A DNA stretch of 48,546 bases. It comes from Brucella sp. 21LCYQ03. Its GTDB lineage: Bacteria > Pseudomonadota > Alphaproteobacteria > Rhizobiales > Rhizobiaceae. The DNA lies in NCBI RefSeq assembly GCF_023554105.1, contig NZ_JAMJWE010000024.1, positions 1 through 48,546 on the forward strand. The letters are read 5' to 3'. The position numbers and the translations under genes are program-made. A model generated the notes under the pieces. The model did not search any database. It was not told the origin of the DNA and was given only the letters and a program-made list of their open reading frames with translations. This document shows, piece by piece, positions 25,340-34,034 of the stretch (position 1 is its first letter; each line of letters begins with the position of its first letter).

Positions 25340-25974
25340 CCATACGCTTTGTTATGTCGGGCACGGATACGGGTGTTGGAAAGACAATATTCTCAGCCGC
25401 TCTGACAGGGGCTCTTCATGCGCATTACTGGAAGCCCGTACAATCAGGACTGATTGAGGAAACCGATAGTGAGATTGTTGCACGTTTGAGCGGTGTGCCG
25501 CGTGAGCAGATTTTGCCGGAGGCCTATCGTCTAATTGAACCCGCATCGCCGCACCTTTCTGCACGGCTTGAACAAGTGGAAATCGATGAAGCAGCACTTC
25601 AACCACCAGCATTAAAAGACCCGCTCATCATTGAAGGGGCCGGAGGGCTGTTGGTGCCACTCGCACCAAAACTGCTGTTTGCAGATGTTTTTGCCCGATG
25701 GCGTATTCCTGTCATTCTTTGTGCGCGAACCTCCCTTGGTACAATCAATCATACATTGCTATCGATTGAGGCATTGCGCAGTCGTGATATTCCGCTTCAT
25801 GGTGTTGTCTTCATTGGAGATGAGAATACTGATACGCAATCCATCATCACCGATATTGGAAATGTGAAACAACTCGGTCGCCTTCCTATTTTGGGAGAGC
25901 TGACCAGAGATAGTCTCAGTAATGCTTTTCATGCCAATTTTGATCTGGCCTCATTCGTGGAGGCAGGTGTTTGA
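25336..25974 (+). CDS. bioD: Dethiobiotin synthetase BioD
   Basis: 212 residues. BioD closes the ureido ring of dethiobiotin using CO2 and ATP. The P-loop [16 protein letters not shown] begins at residue 8, YWKPVQSGL follows near 32 with the catalytic Lys, and [20 protein letters not shown] near 98 forms the substrate pocket. [20 protein letters not shown] is the next family motif. It is a little shorter than E. coli BioD (225). Both ends overlap neighbouring genes by four bases, so translation is coupled through the operon. Confidence 0.94.
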   Translation: MTIRFVMSGTDTGVGKTIFSAALTGALHAHYWKPVQSGLIEETDSEIVARLSGVPREQILPEAYRLIEPASPHLSARLEQVEIDEAALQPPALKDPLIIEGAGGLLVPLAPKLLFADVFARWRIPVILCARTSLGTINHTLLSIEALRSRDIPLHGVVFIGDENTDTQSIITDIGNVKQLGRLPILGELTRDSLSNAFHANFDLASFVEAGV

Positions 25975-27242
25975 CACAGTCCCCCGTTTGGCATCCATTC
26001 ACGCAACATGCGCTGATGCCGCGCATGAAACAGATTGTTGCAACAGAAGGCGCATATCTTTTCGATGATGAGGGCAACCGCATCTTTGATGCAATCTCAT
26101 CCTGGTGGGTCACGACACATGGCCATCGCATTCCACGGATCTTGAACGCGATCCGAGAAGCAACGGAATCCTATGATCAGATTATTTTTGCGGAATTCAC
26201 CCATGAACCCGCAGAAACCCTTGCAAAAGCTCTTCTCGAGTTAACGCCCCCAGGGCTCAAACACGTCTTTTATTCGGACAGCGGTTCGACTGCCGTAGAG
26301 GTTGCTATCAAGATGGCGCTTGGTAGCTTTCACAATCGTGCTGCTGCTCGTGATCGTATCGTCGTGATGGAACATAGCTATCATGGCGACACGATCGGTA
26401 CGATGTCTGTTGGTCAACGCGGCGTTTTCAATGCGCCCTTTGAGTCTTTACTTTTTGGGGTGGATGCTTTGCCATTCCCAAATTTGGGTCATGAGCAACA
26501 AACTCTGGACAGATTTGAAGCACTTTGCCGTTCAGGAAAAATAGCCGCTATTCTTGTGGAGCCACTGGTGCTTGGCGCTGGCGGCATGAAAATCTACGAT
26601 TATTCGGTGCTCCAATCGCTGAAGCAAATTGCAAGCCGCTATGGAGTCTTGTTCATTGCAGATGAAGTGATGACCGGATGGGGACGAACTGGCAAACGGT
26701 TTGCCTGTGATCACGCTGGTGTCACGCCGGATATTCTTTGTACTTCCAAAGGATTGACAGGCGGGGCTTTGCCACTCGCGGCCACCCTTTGCACGCCTGA
26801 GATTTTTGAGGCGCATTTATCGCATGATCGAACAAAGACATTCTTTCATTCAAGCTCTTACACTGCCAATGCGATTGCTTGCGCGGCAGCTGTGGCGAAC
26901 CTGCAAATCTGGCGCGATGAACCAGTAGAAGGCCGCCTTGATACGATTGCAGCGCAACATGCCCATCATCTGCAACGTTTTGAAAATGATCACAGATTTA
27001 CCAGTGTTAGACAATGCGGCACCATTGCTGCACTTGACGTCGCGGTGCCTTCAGATGGTTATCTGGCTGAAATTGGACCGCGCCTACGTCATCTCTTTCG
27101 GGAAAGGTTCATTCTGCTCCGTCCGCTTGGAAATACTATCTACCTGATGCCGCCTTACTGCTCGAGCGCAGAAGATATCGCGCTCACATATGATGTCATT
27201 GATGAAGTTGTATCGCTGGCTTTAGCGGAAATCATGCAATGA
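25971..27242 (+). CDS. bioA: Adenosylmethionine-8-amino-7-oxononanoate aminotransferase BioA
   Basis: 423 residues. BioA transaminates 7-keto-8-aminopelargonate to 7,8-diaminopelargonate with S-adenosylmethionine as amino donor. The start TTG at 25971 overlaps the bioD stop (TTGA) and gives [14 protein letters not shown], the family N-terminus. Class III aminotransferase features: [14 protein letters not shown] near 43, [16 protein letters not shown] near 100, [12 protein letters not shown] near 135, [19 protein letters not shown] near 225 and PLP lysine in [18 protein letters not shown] near 260. Its stop overlaps bioZ. A TTG start may lower its translation. Confidence 0.96.
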   Translation: MTQSPVWHPFTQHALMPRMKQIVATEGAYLFDDEGNRIFDAISSWWVTTHGHRIPRILNAIREATESYDQIIFAEFTHEPAETLAKALLELTPPGLKHVFYSDSGSTAVEVAIKMALGSFHNRAAARDRIVVMEHSYHGDTIGTMSVGQRGVFNAPFESLLFGVDALPFPNLGHEQQTLDRFEALCRSGKIAAILVEPLVLGAGGMKIYDYSVLQSLKQIASRYGVLFIADEVMTGWGRTGKRFACDHAGVTPDILCTSKGLTGGALPLAATLCTPEIFEAHLSHDRTKTFFHSSSYTANAIACAAAVANLQIWRDEPVEGRLDTIAAQHAHHLQRFENDHRFTSVRQCGTIAALDVAVPSDGYLAEIGPRLRHLFRERFILLRPLGNTIYLMPPYCSSAEDIALTYDVIDEVVSLALAEIMQ

Positions 27243-28225
27243 CGGCACTTGCCTCGCGTCTTGCCGGATTTGGTCATTCCGTACCGGCCCGGATTGTCAC
27301 TAATGTGGAAATCGAAAACCGCCTCGGGCTCGAAAATGGCTGGATCGAGCGTCGTACCGGCATAAAATCCCGACACTGGGCAACTGAAAGCGAAACATTG
27401 AGCAGCCTTGCTGCAAATGCCGGTGATATGGCACTCGAACAAGCTGGGATTGCGCGCGACGCGATTGCGCTTGTTCTACTTGCGACGTCTACACCAGATC
27501 ATCTGTTGCCACCTTCCGCACCACTTCTGGCGCATAAGCTGGCACTGAAAAATGCCGGTGCTATCGATCTTTCCGGTGCTTGCTCTGGCTTCCTTTATGC
27601 GCTGTCACTTGCCGATGGCTTTGTTCGCACACAAAACAAACCTGTACTCATTGTCGCTGCCAATATTCTCAGCCGAAGGATCAATCCAGCTGAACGCGCA
27701 AGCAGTGTTCTGTTCGCAGATGCTGCTGGTGCGGTGGTTCTGGCACCATGCAATAACCTACAGTGCGGACTGAAAGCGACAGCACTGAATTCAGATGGAA
27801 GCAATTATGACCTGATCACCATTCCGGCAGGTGGCAGCAATACACCGCTTTTGCCCCACATCCCCCGGGACGAATTTTTGATGACAATGCGTGATGGACG
27901 TGAGGTGTTTTCCAGAGCCGTTGAATTGATGACCCAAACATCATTGGAGGTCATGAGTAATGCCGGTTTTACAGCCTCTTCAATTGATCACTTTATTCCT
28001 CATCAGGCCAATATCCGTCTTTGTGATGCGGTCAGGCACAATCTCGGATTTGATACTTCCCAAATGATGAGCACCATCAGAAACTATGGAAATTCATCTG
28101 CTGCAACCATCCCGCTCTCACTATCAATTCTTCATAGACATAATCCTTTAAAGTCTGGTCAGAAATTATTGATGACCGCTGCTGGTGCGGGAATGAGTGG
28201 CGGTGCGACCCTATTCGAACTATGA
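27239..28225 (+). CDS. bioZ: BioZ, KAS III-like ketosynthase of biotin precursor synthesis
   Basis: 328 residues of the FabH fold with catalytic Cys115 ([13 protein letters not shown]), His in [10 protein letters not shown] near 245 and Asn in [16 protein letters not shown] near 275. In Agrobacterium and Brucella relatives BioZ condenses a glutaryl thioester with malonyl-ACP, starting the pimeloyl chain without BioC/BioH (established knowledge). No bioC or bioH is present in this operon, in agreement. It is the fifth gene; its start overlaps the bioA stop. The terminal position in bioBFDA distinguishes it from housekeeping fabH. Confidence 0.93.
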   Translation: MTALASRLAGFGHSVPARIVTNVEIENRLGLENGWIERRTGIKSRHWATESETLSSLAANAGDMALEQAGIARDAIALVLLATSTPDHLLPPSAPLLAHKLALKNAGAIDLSGACSGFLYALSLADGFVRTQNKPVLIVAANILSRRINPAERASSVLFADAAGAVVLAPCNNLQCGLKATALNSDGSNYDLITIPAGGSNTPLLPHIPRDEFLMTMRDGREVFSRAVELMTQTSLEVMSNAGFTASSIDHFIPHQANIRLCDAVRHNLGFDTSQMMSTIRNYGNSSAATIPLSLSILHRHNPLKSGQKLLMTAAGAGMSGGATLFEL

Positions 28226-28261
28226 AAGAGTTACAGGGGGGCTCCTTAGGAGGACTACCCA

Positions 28262-28561
28262 CTATGGTTTTGAATAAAATTCAACGAACATCCGAACGGG
28301 GCCGATGATTTCGACCTCATGCGGTTGACGTGGTTGGATCAGGCCAGGTTTTCCTGATTCAAGCACCGTTTCTGAAAACGGTTCAAGAATTCGATAGAGC
28401 AACCGCCCTTCAATTACATGTATTAATGCCCACGAACCTTCCTTTGTTGTATGCTTTTTTTGAAGTGCGGCTGGCAATGTGTTCTGATCAAATTCGGGCG
28501 AACGGCCATAGGTAATGACGTCATCTGGAAGATGAACGAGTTTTGTGGTTTGTGATACCAT
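28262..28561 (-). CDS. DUF1971 cupin-like small protein
   Basis: 99 residues: LPDDVITYGRSPEFDQNTLPAALQKKHTTKEGSWALIHVIEGRLLYR and PGLIQPRQPHEVEIIGPVRMFVEFY. This matches the DUF1971 family, sometimes found fused to or near TehB tellurite-resistance methyltransferases. The HxxxxGxW and QPRQPHEVE segments suggest a small cupin barrel. GGAGAAT precedes the ATG. It converges on bioZ with 36 bases between the stops. Upstream lies a decayed Crp/Fnr gene on the same strand, and DUF1971 genes near oxygen- or NO-responsive regulators are common in rhizobia. Function is unknown. Confidence 0.82.
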   Translation of the reverse strand: MVSQTTKLVHLPDDVITYGRSPEFDQNTLPAALQKKHTTKEGSWALIHVIEGRLLYRILEPFSETVLESGKPGLIQPRQPHEVEIIGPVRMFVEFYSKP

Positions 28562-28748
28562 TATTCATTCTCCTAACTGTCGACCGAAACCCTTTCAGTT
28601 GCAATCAAAGGCACGTCAGCTTTTATAGAACGCATGCGGACAAACAGTATTCATATCTCATATTAACGCAATGCAATCCCGGCAATGTGTACCAGCGACG
28701 AACGCGCATAATTTCAATGGGGCTTTAGTCAGTTGACTTTCTCACATC

Positions 28749-29090
28749 TTAGGTGCGCAGTTTGGTTAATAATCGGCTAACCGTTTCAATAGTCAATCCC
28801 AGATAGTCGGCTATATCGTTGCCCTTCATAGGAATGTGAAATTATGTGTCGTCACGCCATGATCGTTGATGAAATTACATAAGGAAGGCAGCAATTTTTC
28901 TCTCCGGTTCAAATGACCGAGCATGACTTGAAGAAAATTTGAGGTAGGCAACGTTTCCGGCGTCGCCTTCATACGTTTTTCGCGAACTCCCGGGATTATT
29001 TGGAACAGCTTATCAACTTCGCCGTATCAAACGCTAATAACACAGACGACTCGTTAGCTTCCACGAATTTCATATAGCGATTGAGATTAA
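28749..29090 (-). pseudogene. Decayed Crp/Fnr-family regulator
   Basis: No intact frame exists, but three pieces on the minus strand read as a Crp/Fnr protein. The first, near 29085-29020, reads RYMKFVEANESSVLLAFDTA. A shifted frame gives EVDKLFQIIPGVREKRMKAT and PTSNFLQVMLGHLNRREK. The last piece, again shifted, gives FHIPMKGNDIADYLGLTIET and VSRLLTKLRT, a typical FixK/Fnr recognition helix and end, with a TAA at 28751-28749. The N-terminal cyclic-nucleotide-binding fold is mostly missing. Frameshifts and deletions mark it as a pseudogene. It may once have regulated the neighbouring DUF1971 gene. Confidence 0.75.
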
Positions 29091-29152
29091 AACAGGCCGG
29101 TGTATGTCATTGCAAACAGGTTGTACGCGCACGCCGGCCTGATCGTGTTCAG

Positions 29153-29926
29153 TTACTGAACCTCGCTATCGAGAGCCTTGACGATCGCCTCGGCAAACGC
29201 CTTGGCAGAGGCTGGGTTCTGGCCTGTAATAAGACGGCCATCGACGACGACCTTATTTTCGAAGATCGGCGCTTCTTCGAAAGTTGCGCCCGCATTTTTC
29301 AGCGCGCTCTCAAGCTCGAATGGAACGATTGCGTCGTATTTGCGGGAGATTTCTTCTTCCGCTGTAAAGCCGGTGAGTTTACGGCCTTTGATAAGGCTTT
29401 CGCCATTGCTGAGTTTTACATTCAGAAGGCCTGCGGGACCATGGCATACCGCACTCACGATACCGTTGCTCTCGTAGATTTTCCGCACGATTTCCTGAAG
29501 GTCGCTATTGTCTACAAAATCCCACATTGGGCCGTGTCCGCCAACAAGCTGGACGGCGTCATATTGAATTGGATCGACATCAGAAAGCTTGATGGAGTTC
29601 GCAATCTTGTTGCGATGTTCCGGATTAGTCCAGAAATTGAGTGTTGCCGGATCCTTGAGGTCAAAACCGTCAAACGGCGAAAGTCCTCCCTTTGGGCTTG
29701 CAATATCGAAATCGATACCGGCTTCATCGAAGACCTCAACAGGGTGGGTGAGTTCCGGGAACCAGTAGCCACCAACAAGTTCGGGCGTCTTCTTGTTGAG
29801 GCTTGAGACGACAATCAGGATTTTCTTTTTCGCATTGTCTGCCTGCTGTGCAAAGGATTGAGCTGGTACCGCGATGAGAGCCGCTACTGCGACGCAAATG
29901 CCGGCCAAGTTGTTAAAGAGGGACAT
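29153..29926 (-). CDS. Exported DJ-1/PfpI-family protein
   Basis: 257 residues with a signal peptide ending about residue 26 (AVPAQSFAQQ). The body is a class I glutamine-amidotransferase-like fold of the Hsp31/DJ-1 type: KKKILIVVSSLNKKTPELVG near 35, GGYWFPELTHPVEVFDEAG with the Glu that pairs with the nucleophile, QLVGGHGPMWDF near 125 and the nucleophile Cys in SAVCHGPAGLLN near 160, plus TGFTAEEE. Relatives act as chaperones or glyoxalases (methylglyoxal to lactate). The signal peptide would place this one in the periplasm, which is less common. A LysR-family regulator is encoded divergently 167 bases away and probably controls it. Confidence 0.88.
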   Translation of the reverse strand: MSLFNNLAGICVAVAALIAVPAQSFAQQADNAKKKILIVVSSLNKKTPELVGGYWFPELTHPVEVFDEAGIDFDIASPKGGLSPFDGFDLKDPATLNFWTNPEHRNKIANSIKLSDVDPIQYDAVQLVGGHGPMWDFVDNSDLQEIVRKIYESNGIVSAVCHGPAGLLNVKLSNGESLIKGRKLTGFTAEEEISRKYDAIVPFELESALKNAGATFEEAPIFENKVVVDGRLITGQNPASAKAFAEAIVKALDSEVQ

Positions 29927-30093
29927 ATATCTTCCTTCGATTGTTTAATACAAAACGATATATGATTGGATCGACTGCACGGCATAAGTGGGCTATTACT
30001 ACATGCACTGTTTAGAAAAACGACTTAATGTAAACAACATCATTAAATCGCGTTCTTTTTGGAAGTGATAACAATGGCCGGATTTTCTGTCTT

Positions 30094-30993
30094 ATGACGC
30101 GAAGTGACACATTTGATGGACTATCGGAGTTTCTGGCGATTGCGAAACATCAAAGTATTCGAAAAGCAGCCCTTGACCTTGGTGTGACGCCAGGCGCGAT
30201 TAGCCAGGCTCTCCAACGTCTGGAACGCCGACTTGCCACGCCATTATTTCACCGGACGACTAGAAAAGTATCTCTGACAGAGGCAGGTGAATTACTCTTA
30301 GGGAACATCGCCCCGTGCGCATCAATGATCGAAGCGAGCCTGGAAGAGACAGCCCAGTTAACGGACGAGCCCTCCGGAACTCTCCGGCTCATTGTAGAGC
30401 GACTGGCACTACCGCATGTAATTGAACCGATACTATCCGAGTTCCGGGAAGCCTGGCCACAGTTGAAACTCGATATTACTGTCAGCAACAGGCACGAGGA
30501 TTTTGTGCCAAACGGTTACGATGCAGGAATTCTGATCGGATCTTACATTGCACAGGACATGATCGCGGTGAGGATTTCTCCAACATTCAATTGGGCTGTC
30601 TTCGGCTCACCCGATTATTTCCGGAAATACGGAATCCCGCGACATCCTCGCCAACTTACCGAGCATCAATGTATCCGTTTCCGAAGACCGGAAAAAGGCG
30701 ATGTCTACAAGTGGGAGTTTGTAGAAGAAGGTCAAACCTTACGCATTGAGCCAAATGGTCCCATTACCGTCAATGATGGTGAACTCATGCGCAACATCGC
30801 CTCACAAGGGCAAGGATTGATCTATTCATCGACGTTCCATACGTCCCGTGAGCTTTCGAGCGGTGCGCTAGAACCGGTGCTTCTAGATTACTCTCCCGGA
30901 GGAGACGGACTTTTTCTATATTTCACTAAGTCAGCGCAACGTCAGCTCAAGCTACGCGCGTTCATCGAAATATGTGCGAAATTGCGCCGTTAG
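30094..30993 (+). CDS. LysR-family transcriptional regulator
   Basis: 299 residues. Winged helix at 8-68 (LSEFLAIAKHQSIRKAALDL, VTPGAISQALQRLERRLATP, LFHRTTRKVSLTEAGELLL), then an effector domain of the LysR substrate-binding fold with VSNRHEDFVPNGYDAGILIG and MIAVRISPTFNWAVFGSPDY, close to the subgroup that responds to aromatic or electrophilic compounds. It is divergent from the DJ-1/PfpI gene; such regulators usually control the neighbour and themselves from the shared intergenic region. The ligand is unknown. The gene is intact and of normal length. Confidence 0.93.
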   Translation: MTRSDTFDGLSEFLAIAKHQSIRKAALDLGVTPGAISQALQRLERRLATPLFHRTTRKVSLTEAGELLLGNIAPCASMIEASLEETAQLTDEPSGTLRLIVERLALPHVIEPILSEFREAWPQLKLDITVSNRHEDFVPNGYDAGILIGSYIAQDMIAVRISPTFNWAVFGSPDYFRKYGIPRHPRQLTEHQCIRFRRPEKGDVYKWEFVEEGQTLRIEPNGPITVNDGELMRNIASQGQGLIYSSTFHTSRELSSGALEPVLLDYSPGGDGLFLYFTKSAQRQLKLRAFIEICAKLRR

Positions 30994-31075
30994 TCGACCA
31001 TTCTCAAGAACCCATTTAATTGGCAAACACCACCATGTCCGGCTCGGGCTGGAGTAAGTGAACGTTGCGCAGACA

Positions 31076-32755
31076 TTAAGCCGCTTCTGATTTGTCGCAA
31101 GCTATTGATTGATTTAAACGTATAATGCGGTTGAATTGTTGTTTAATTTCCGCTCGGTGGCTTGTCCCAATAAAAGTCATTTCCGGACAGCGACGCTTCA
31201 AAGTTCTGATCAGGTCCAGGGATGATGGAATGTCCAACGGACTGGTCGGCTCATCCGCTATCGCAATGTCGGGTACGTGCAATATTAGTCGCACAAATGC
31301 CAATCGCTGACGTTCGCCACCGGAAAGGCTGTTATGCCATGGCTCGTCCAGCTGTGATATGAGATGTGTAAGTCCGACATCGTTTAAGGCAGCAATAATT
31401 GCCTCGTCGTCAAATGGTTTCAATCGCGGATAAGAAATAACGCGCCTCGCATTGCCATGCGGAATATAAGTGGTCTGAGGTAAAAACATTACATTTGCGC
31501 TCAGCTCGAAACCTCCTGAGTAATAAGGCCACAGGCCAGCAAATACGCGAAGGAGTGCGGTCTTTCCCACACCGCTAGGACCATCGAGTAAAAGCCATTG
31601 TGATGCGTGAACGTCGAACTGAATATGATTGAGCAACGCTCGTTTATCTGGCGTAAAAATCGAGAGATTCTTTGACGATAGTTTGATTTTATCGTCTGCT
31701 GGTGCCATGAGAGTTCTGTCGTCAATAGTATCCATTGATTTGCTGAACTCATCCAGGCGAGTGACAACTGCAGACCACTCGCTGATGTCTTTAAAGTTAC
31801 TCAGGAACCAGTTAAATCCAGCCAGAACGGCGGTAAATGCGTTTTGGGCCTGCATCATATCACCGAGCGTGATGACCTTCCCAAGATATAAAGGTATAGT
31901 CGCAACAAGCGGGACAAACCACGCAATTCGGAACTGCAAAGCAGAAAAAGAATCCAACTTGAGTTGCTGAAAGATTAACGCTGTCCAGTTTGTTTGGATG
32001 TGTGCGAACTCGCGGTCCATTCGATGTATCTCGGCAGGTTCACCGCGATGAAAGGCAATTTGTTCGCCATATTCCCTGACCCGCAGGAGGGTGGTGCGAT
32101 AATCTGCTTCACGATGCTGCCGATCGATATTGAGCGGCTGCAACTTACGTCCGATCAGTTGCATAACCGTTGTGGCGATCAAGGAATAAGCAAGAGCAAT
32201 CCAGACCAGATAGCCATGGATTTGAATATCCATGGAATATAATCGCACGGTTTGAACGCCTGATATCGCCCACAAAACGGTAATGAACGCTGATAATCTT
32301 GCGATATTGAGAACAAGATTTCTTATAAGGCGACTACTCACCTCAGATAGCAGAGCAATATCTTCTGCAATGCGCTGATCTGGATTATCCGGCTCTTGTC
32401 CAAGGCGTACTTTATAATGGGCATGCGCATGCAACCATCGCTTTTGGAAGGCTTGTGTCATGACAGTACGCCATGAAAAGAAAAGCTTCTTCCCAAACCA
32501 GCTGCTCAAGATGATGGTCGCGACAATTAGGAAAATGAAAGCAATATACTCAAGCACAAGAGGTTTGAGTAATCGCCCGTCAAACACCGTTAAAGCGTCG
32601 TAAAACTCTTTGTTCCAGGTATTGATCCAAACGCTGACCTGAACAAAGGCGAGCTCGAAAAACAGCGTCACGAGGAGCAATAACCATAGCCCAGTTGCTT
32701 TGCGGCCTTTCCAGAACGGCAAAACGAGCGTTACAAAAGCAGAAAGTGTCTTCAT
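31076..32755 (-). CDS. SbmA/YddA-like ABC transporter with fused ATPase
   Basis: 559 residues. The N-terminal half (about 1-330) carries an SbmA/BacA-like membrane domain (ABC_membrane_2) with at least five hydrophobic segments and the marker NTWNKEFYDALTVFD near 45. The C-terminal half is an ATPase: Walker A LDGPSGVGKTALL near 400, LPQTTYIPHG, signature LSGGERQRLAFVRLIL near 485 and Walker B IAIADEPTSPLD. The family includes E. coli YddA, Brucella/Rhizobium BacA-related proteins and mycobacterial Rv1819c, which imports vitamin B12 and other hydrophilic compounds. It follows the TonB-dependent receptor by 103 bases on the same strand, as YddA neighbours YddB in E. coli. Import of the receptor's ligand is a reasonable inference, but export of a siderophore is also possible. 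Confidence 0.88.
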   Translation of the reverse strand: MKTLSAFVTLVLPFWKGRKATGLWLLLLVTLFFELAFVQVSVWINTWNKEFYDALTVFDGRLLKPLVLEYIAFIFLIVATIILSSWFGKKLFFSWRTVMTQAFQKRWLHAHAHYKVRLGQEPDNPDQRIAEDIALLSEVSSRLIRNLVLNIARLSAFITVLWAISGVQTVRLYSMDIQIHGYLVWIALAYSLIATTVMQLIGRKLQPLNIDRQHREADYRTTLLRVREYGEQIAFHRGEPAEIHRMDREFAHIQTNWTALIFQQLKLDSFSALQFRIAWFVPLVATIPLYLGKVITLGDMMQAQNAFTAVLAGFNWFLSNFKDISEWSAVVTRLDEFSKSMDTIDDRTLMAPADDKIKLSSKNLSIFTPDKRALLNHIQFDVHASQWLLLDGPSGVGKTALLRVFAGLWPYYSGGFELSANVMFLPQTTYIPHGNARRVISYPRLKPFDDEAIIAALNDVGLTHLISQLDEPWHNSLSGGERQRLAFVRLILHVPDIAIADEPTSPLDIPSSLDLIRTLKRRCPEMTFIGTSHRAEIKQQFNRIIRLNQSIACDKSEAA

Positions 32756-32986
32756 AACAATTGCATTTCAAAATGAATGCGCACGGTTGTCGCGAGCCTC
32801 AACGTCTGTGCCACCTTTGGATATATTCAAAAGGTGGCACGATCAGCCTTGTTTTTACTTAAAAGGTCTTTTTGAGAGAAACCTGGAAGTTTCTTGGGTC
32901 ACCATAAGTGTTGTATGTATTCGTCCCGCCGACGCGTGTGCGGTAGGTTTTGTCGAATACATTATTGACCGAAAACGTTCCTTTTA

Positions 32987-34034
32987 GAGCGTTTCCCTTT
33001 CATGATGGATCGTATCCGCAGGATGCAAAGTAATTTTGGGCTTCTTGTGGTTCAATAAGCTCGACGATTTTGCCAATCCTGTCCCAAAGTCCGTTAACGG
33101 TACGCTCTGCGGCCTTTCGTAAAAGGGCTTTCAGCTTTGAGAATGCTTTTTCTATTGGATTGAAGTCTGGACCGTATGGCGGCAGGAACATCAACCTCGC
33201 GCCCGCCGCCTCGATTATCTCACGCGCGGCCAGCCGTTTGTGACTGGAAAGATTATCGAGGATGACAATATCGCCCGGCTTCAATGTCGGAACAAGAACT
33301 TGACCAACATAAGCCTCGAACCATTCACCATTGATAGGTCCATCAATGACAAGAGGCGCGACCATTCCTGTGTTTCTTAGCCCGGCAACAAGCGTCGTGG
33401 TCTTGCGATGACCGTGCGGGAAGCCCATTCGCAGCCGCTCCCCCTTTAGACAGCGCCCATGCGTACGTGCCATATTAGTTGCAGTCCATGTTTCGTCGAT
33501 AAAGACTAGTCGTGCAGGATCGAGATCGAGTTGCTTGTCGAACCAGGACTGGCGCATTTCCAAAAGATCCGGACGGCTTTGTTCTACCGCATGGCCAGTC
33601 TTTTTTTACGCGTCTGGTCGTGTCGGATAAGGAAGCGGTGTAACGCTGACTTGCTGATAACAATACCTTGGGCAGCCAGAGCGTCACGCTACTCGAATAA
33701 GGTGCCGTCCCGGTGTGCGCTAAGCCACATCATGATGAGATCAGCATGGGCTTCCGTCTTGTGGGAATGACGGTCACCGCCAATCGGACCGGGATAAACA
33801 TTGCCCTTCTCAATTTGCAAGTTCCGCCAGCGACTGACACTCGCCGCACCAACGCCAAACCGTTCAGCAGCCTCCCGATGCGATGCTCCAGCCGAAACAG
33901 CAGCAAGAACACGGGTACGAAGATCAACAGAAAGAGCCTTTGACATATCTGCCGACCTCCATCGGCAGATATGTTGAATCAGAAACAAGCTGCTTTGCAA
34001 AGCCCGGCCGATTCATTCTGATAGGGAAACGCTC
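32987..34034 (-). mobile_element. IS630-family insertion sequence, 1048 bp
   Basis: Perfect terminal repeats GAGCGTTTCCCT at both ends (32987-32998 and 34034-34023 read inward) and a TA duplication (32985-32986 and 34035-34036), the hallmark of IS630/Tc1-mariner elements. It sits in codon 668 or so of the receptor gene, oriented with the receptor. Confidence 0.95.
33000..33946 (-). pseudogene. IS630-family transposase, broken by a stop
   Basis: orfA begins at ATG 33946 (MSKALSVDLRTRVLAAVSAG) with a helix-turn-helix EAAERFGVGAASVSRWRN, and stops at a TAG (33691-33689) where relatives have a Leu or Trp codon in a TLFEWRDAL-like segment. The frame then continues RDALAAQGIVISKSALHRFL to a run of seven A near 33600, where a -1 shift gives KKTGHAVEQSRPDLLEMRQSW and the catalytic half: FIDETW (first Asp), VILDNLSSHK (second Asp) and NPIEKAFSKLKALLRK (Glu). 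The A7 shift is probably the normal programmed one; the TAG is a true lesion. The element is therefore likely immobile unless served in trans. Confidence 0.85.

Noticed and set aside
29081..29806. 241-codon plus-strand frame opposite the DJ-1/PfpI gene
   Set aside because: The minus strand carries a full signal peptide and catalytic Cys motif; the plus-strand frame is a mirror artefact.
33595..33612. Frameshift in the IS630 transposase at seven A as a lesion
   Set aside because: A -1 shift at such a run is a common programmed feature of transposases, so it is not counted as damage; the TAG upstream is.
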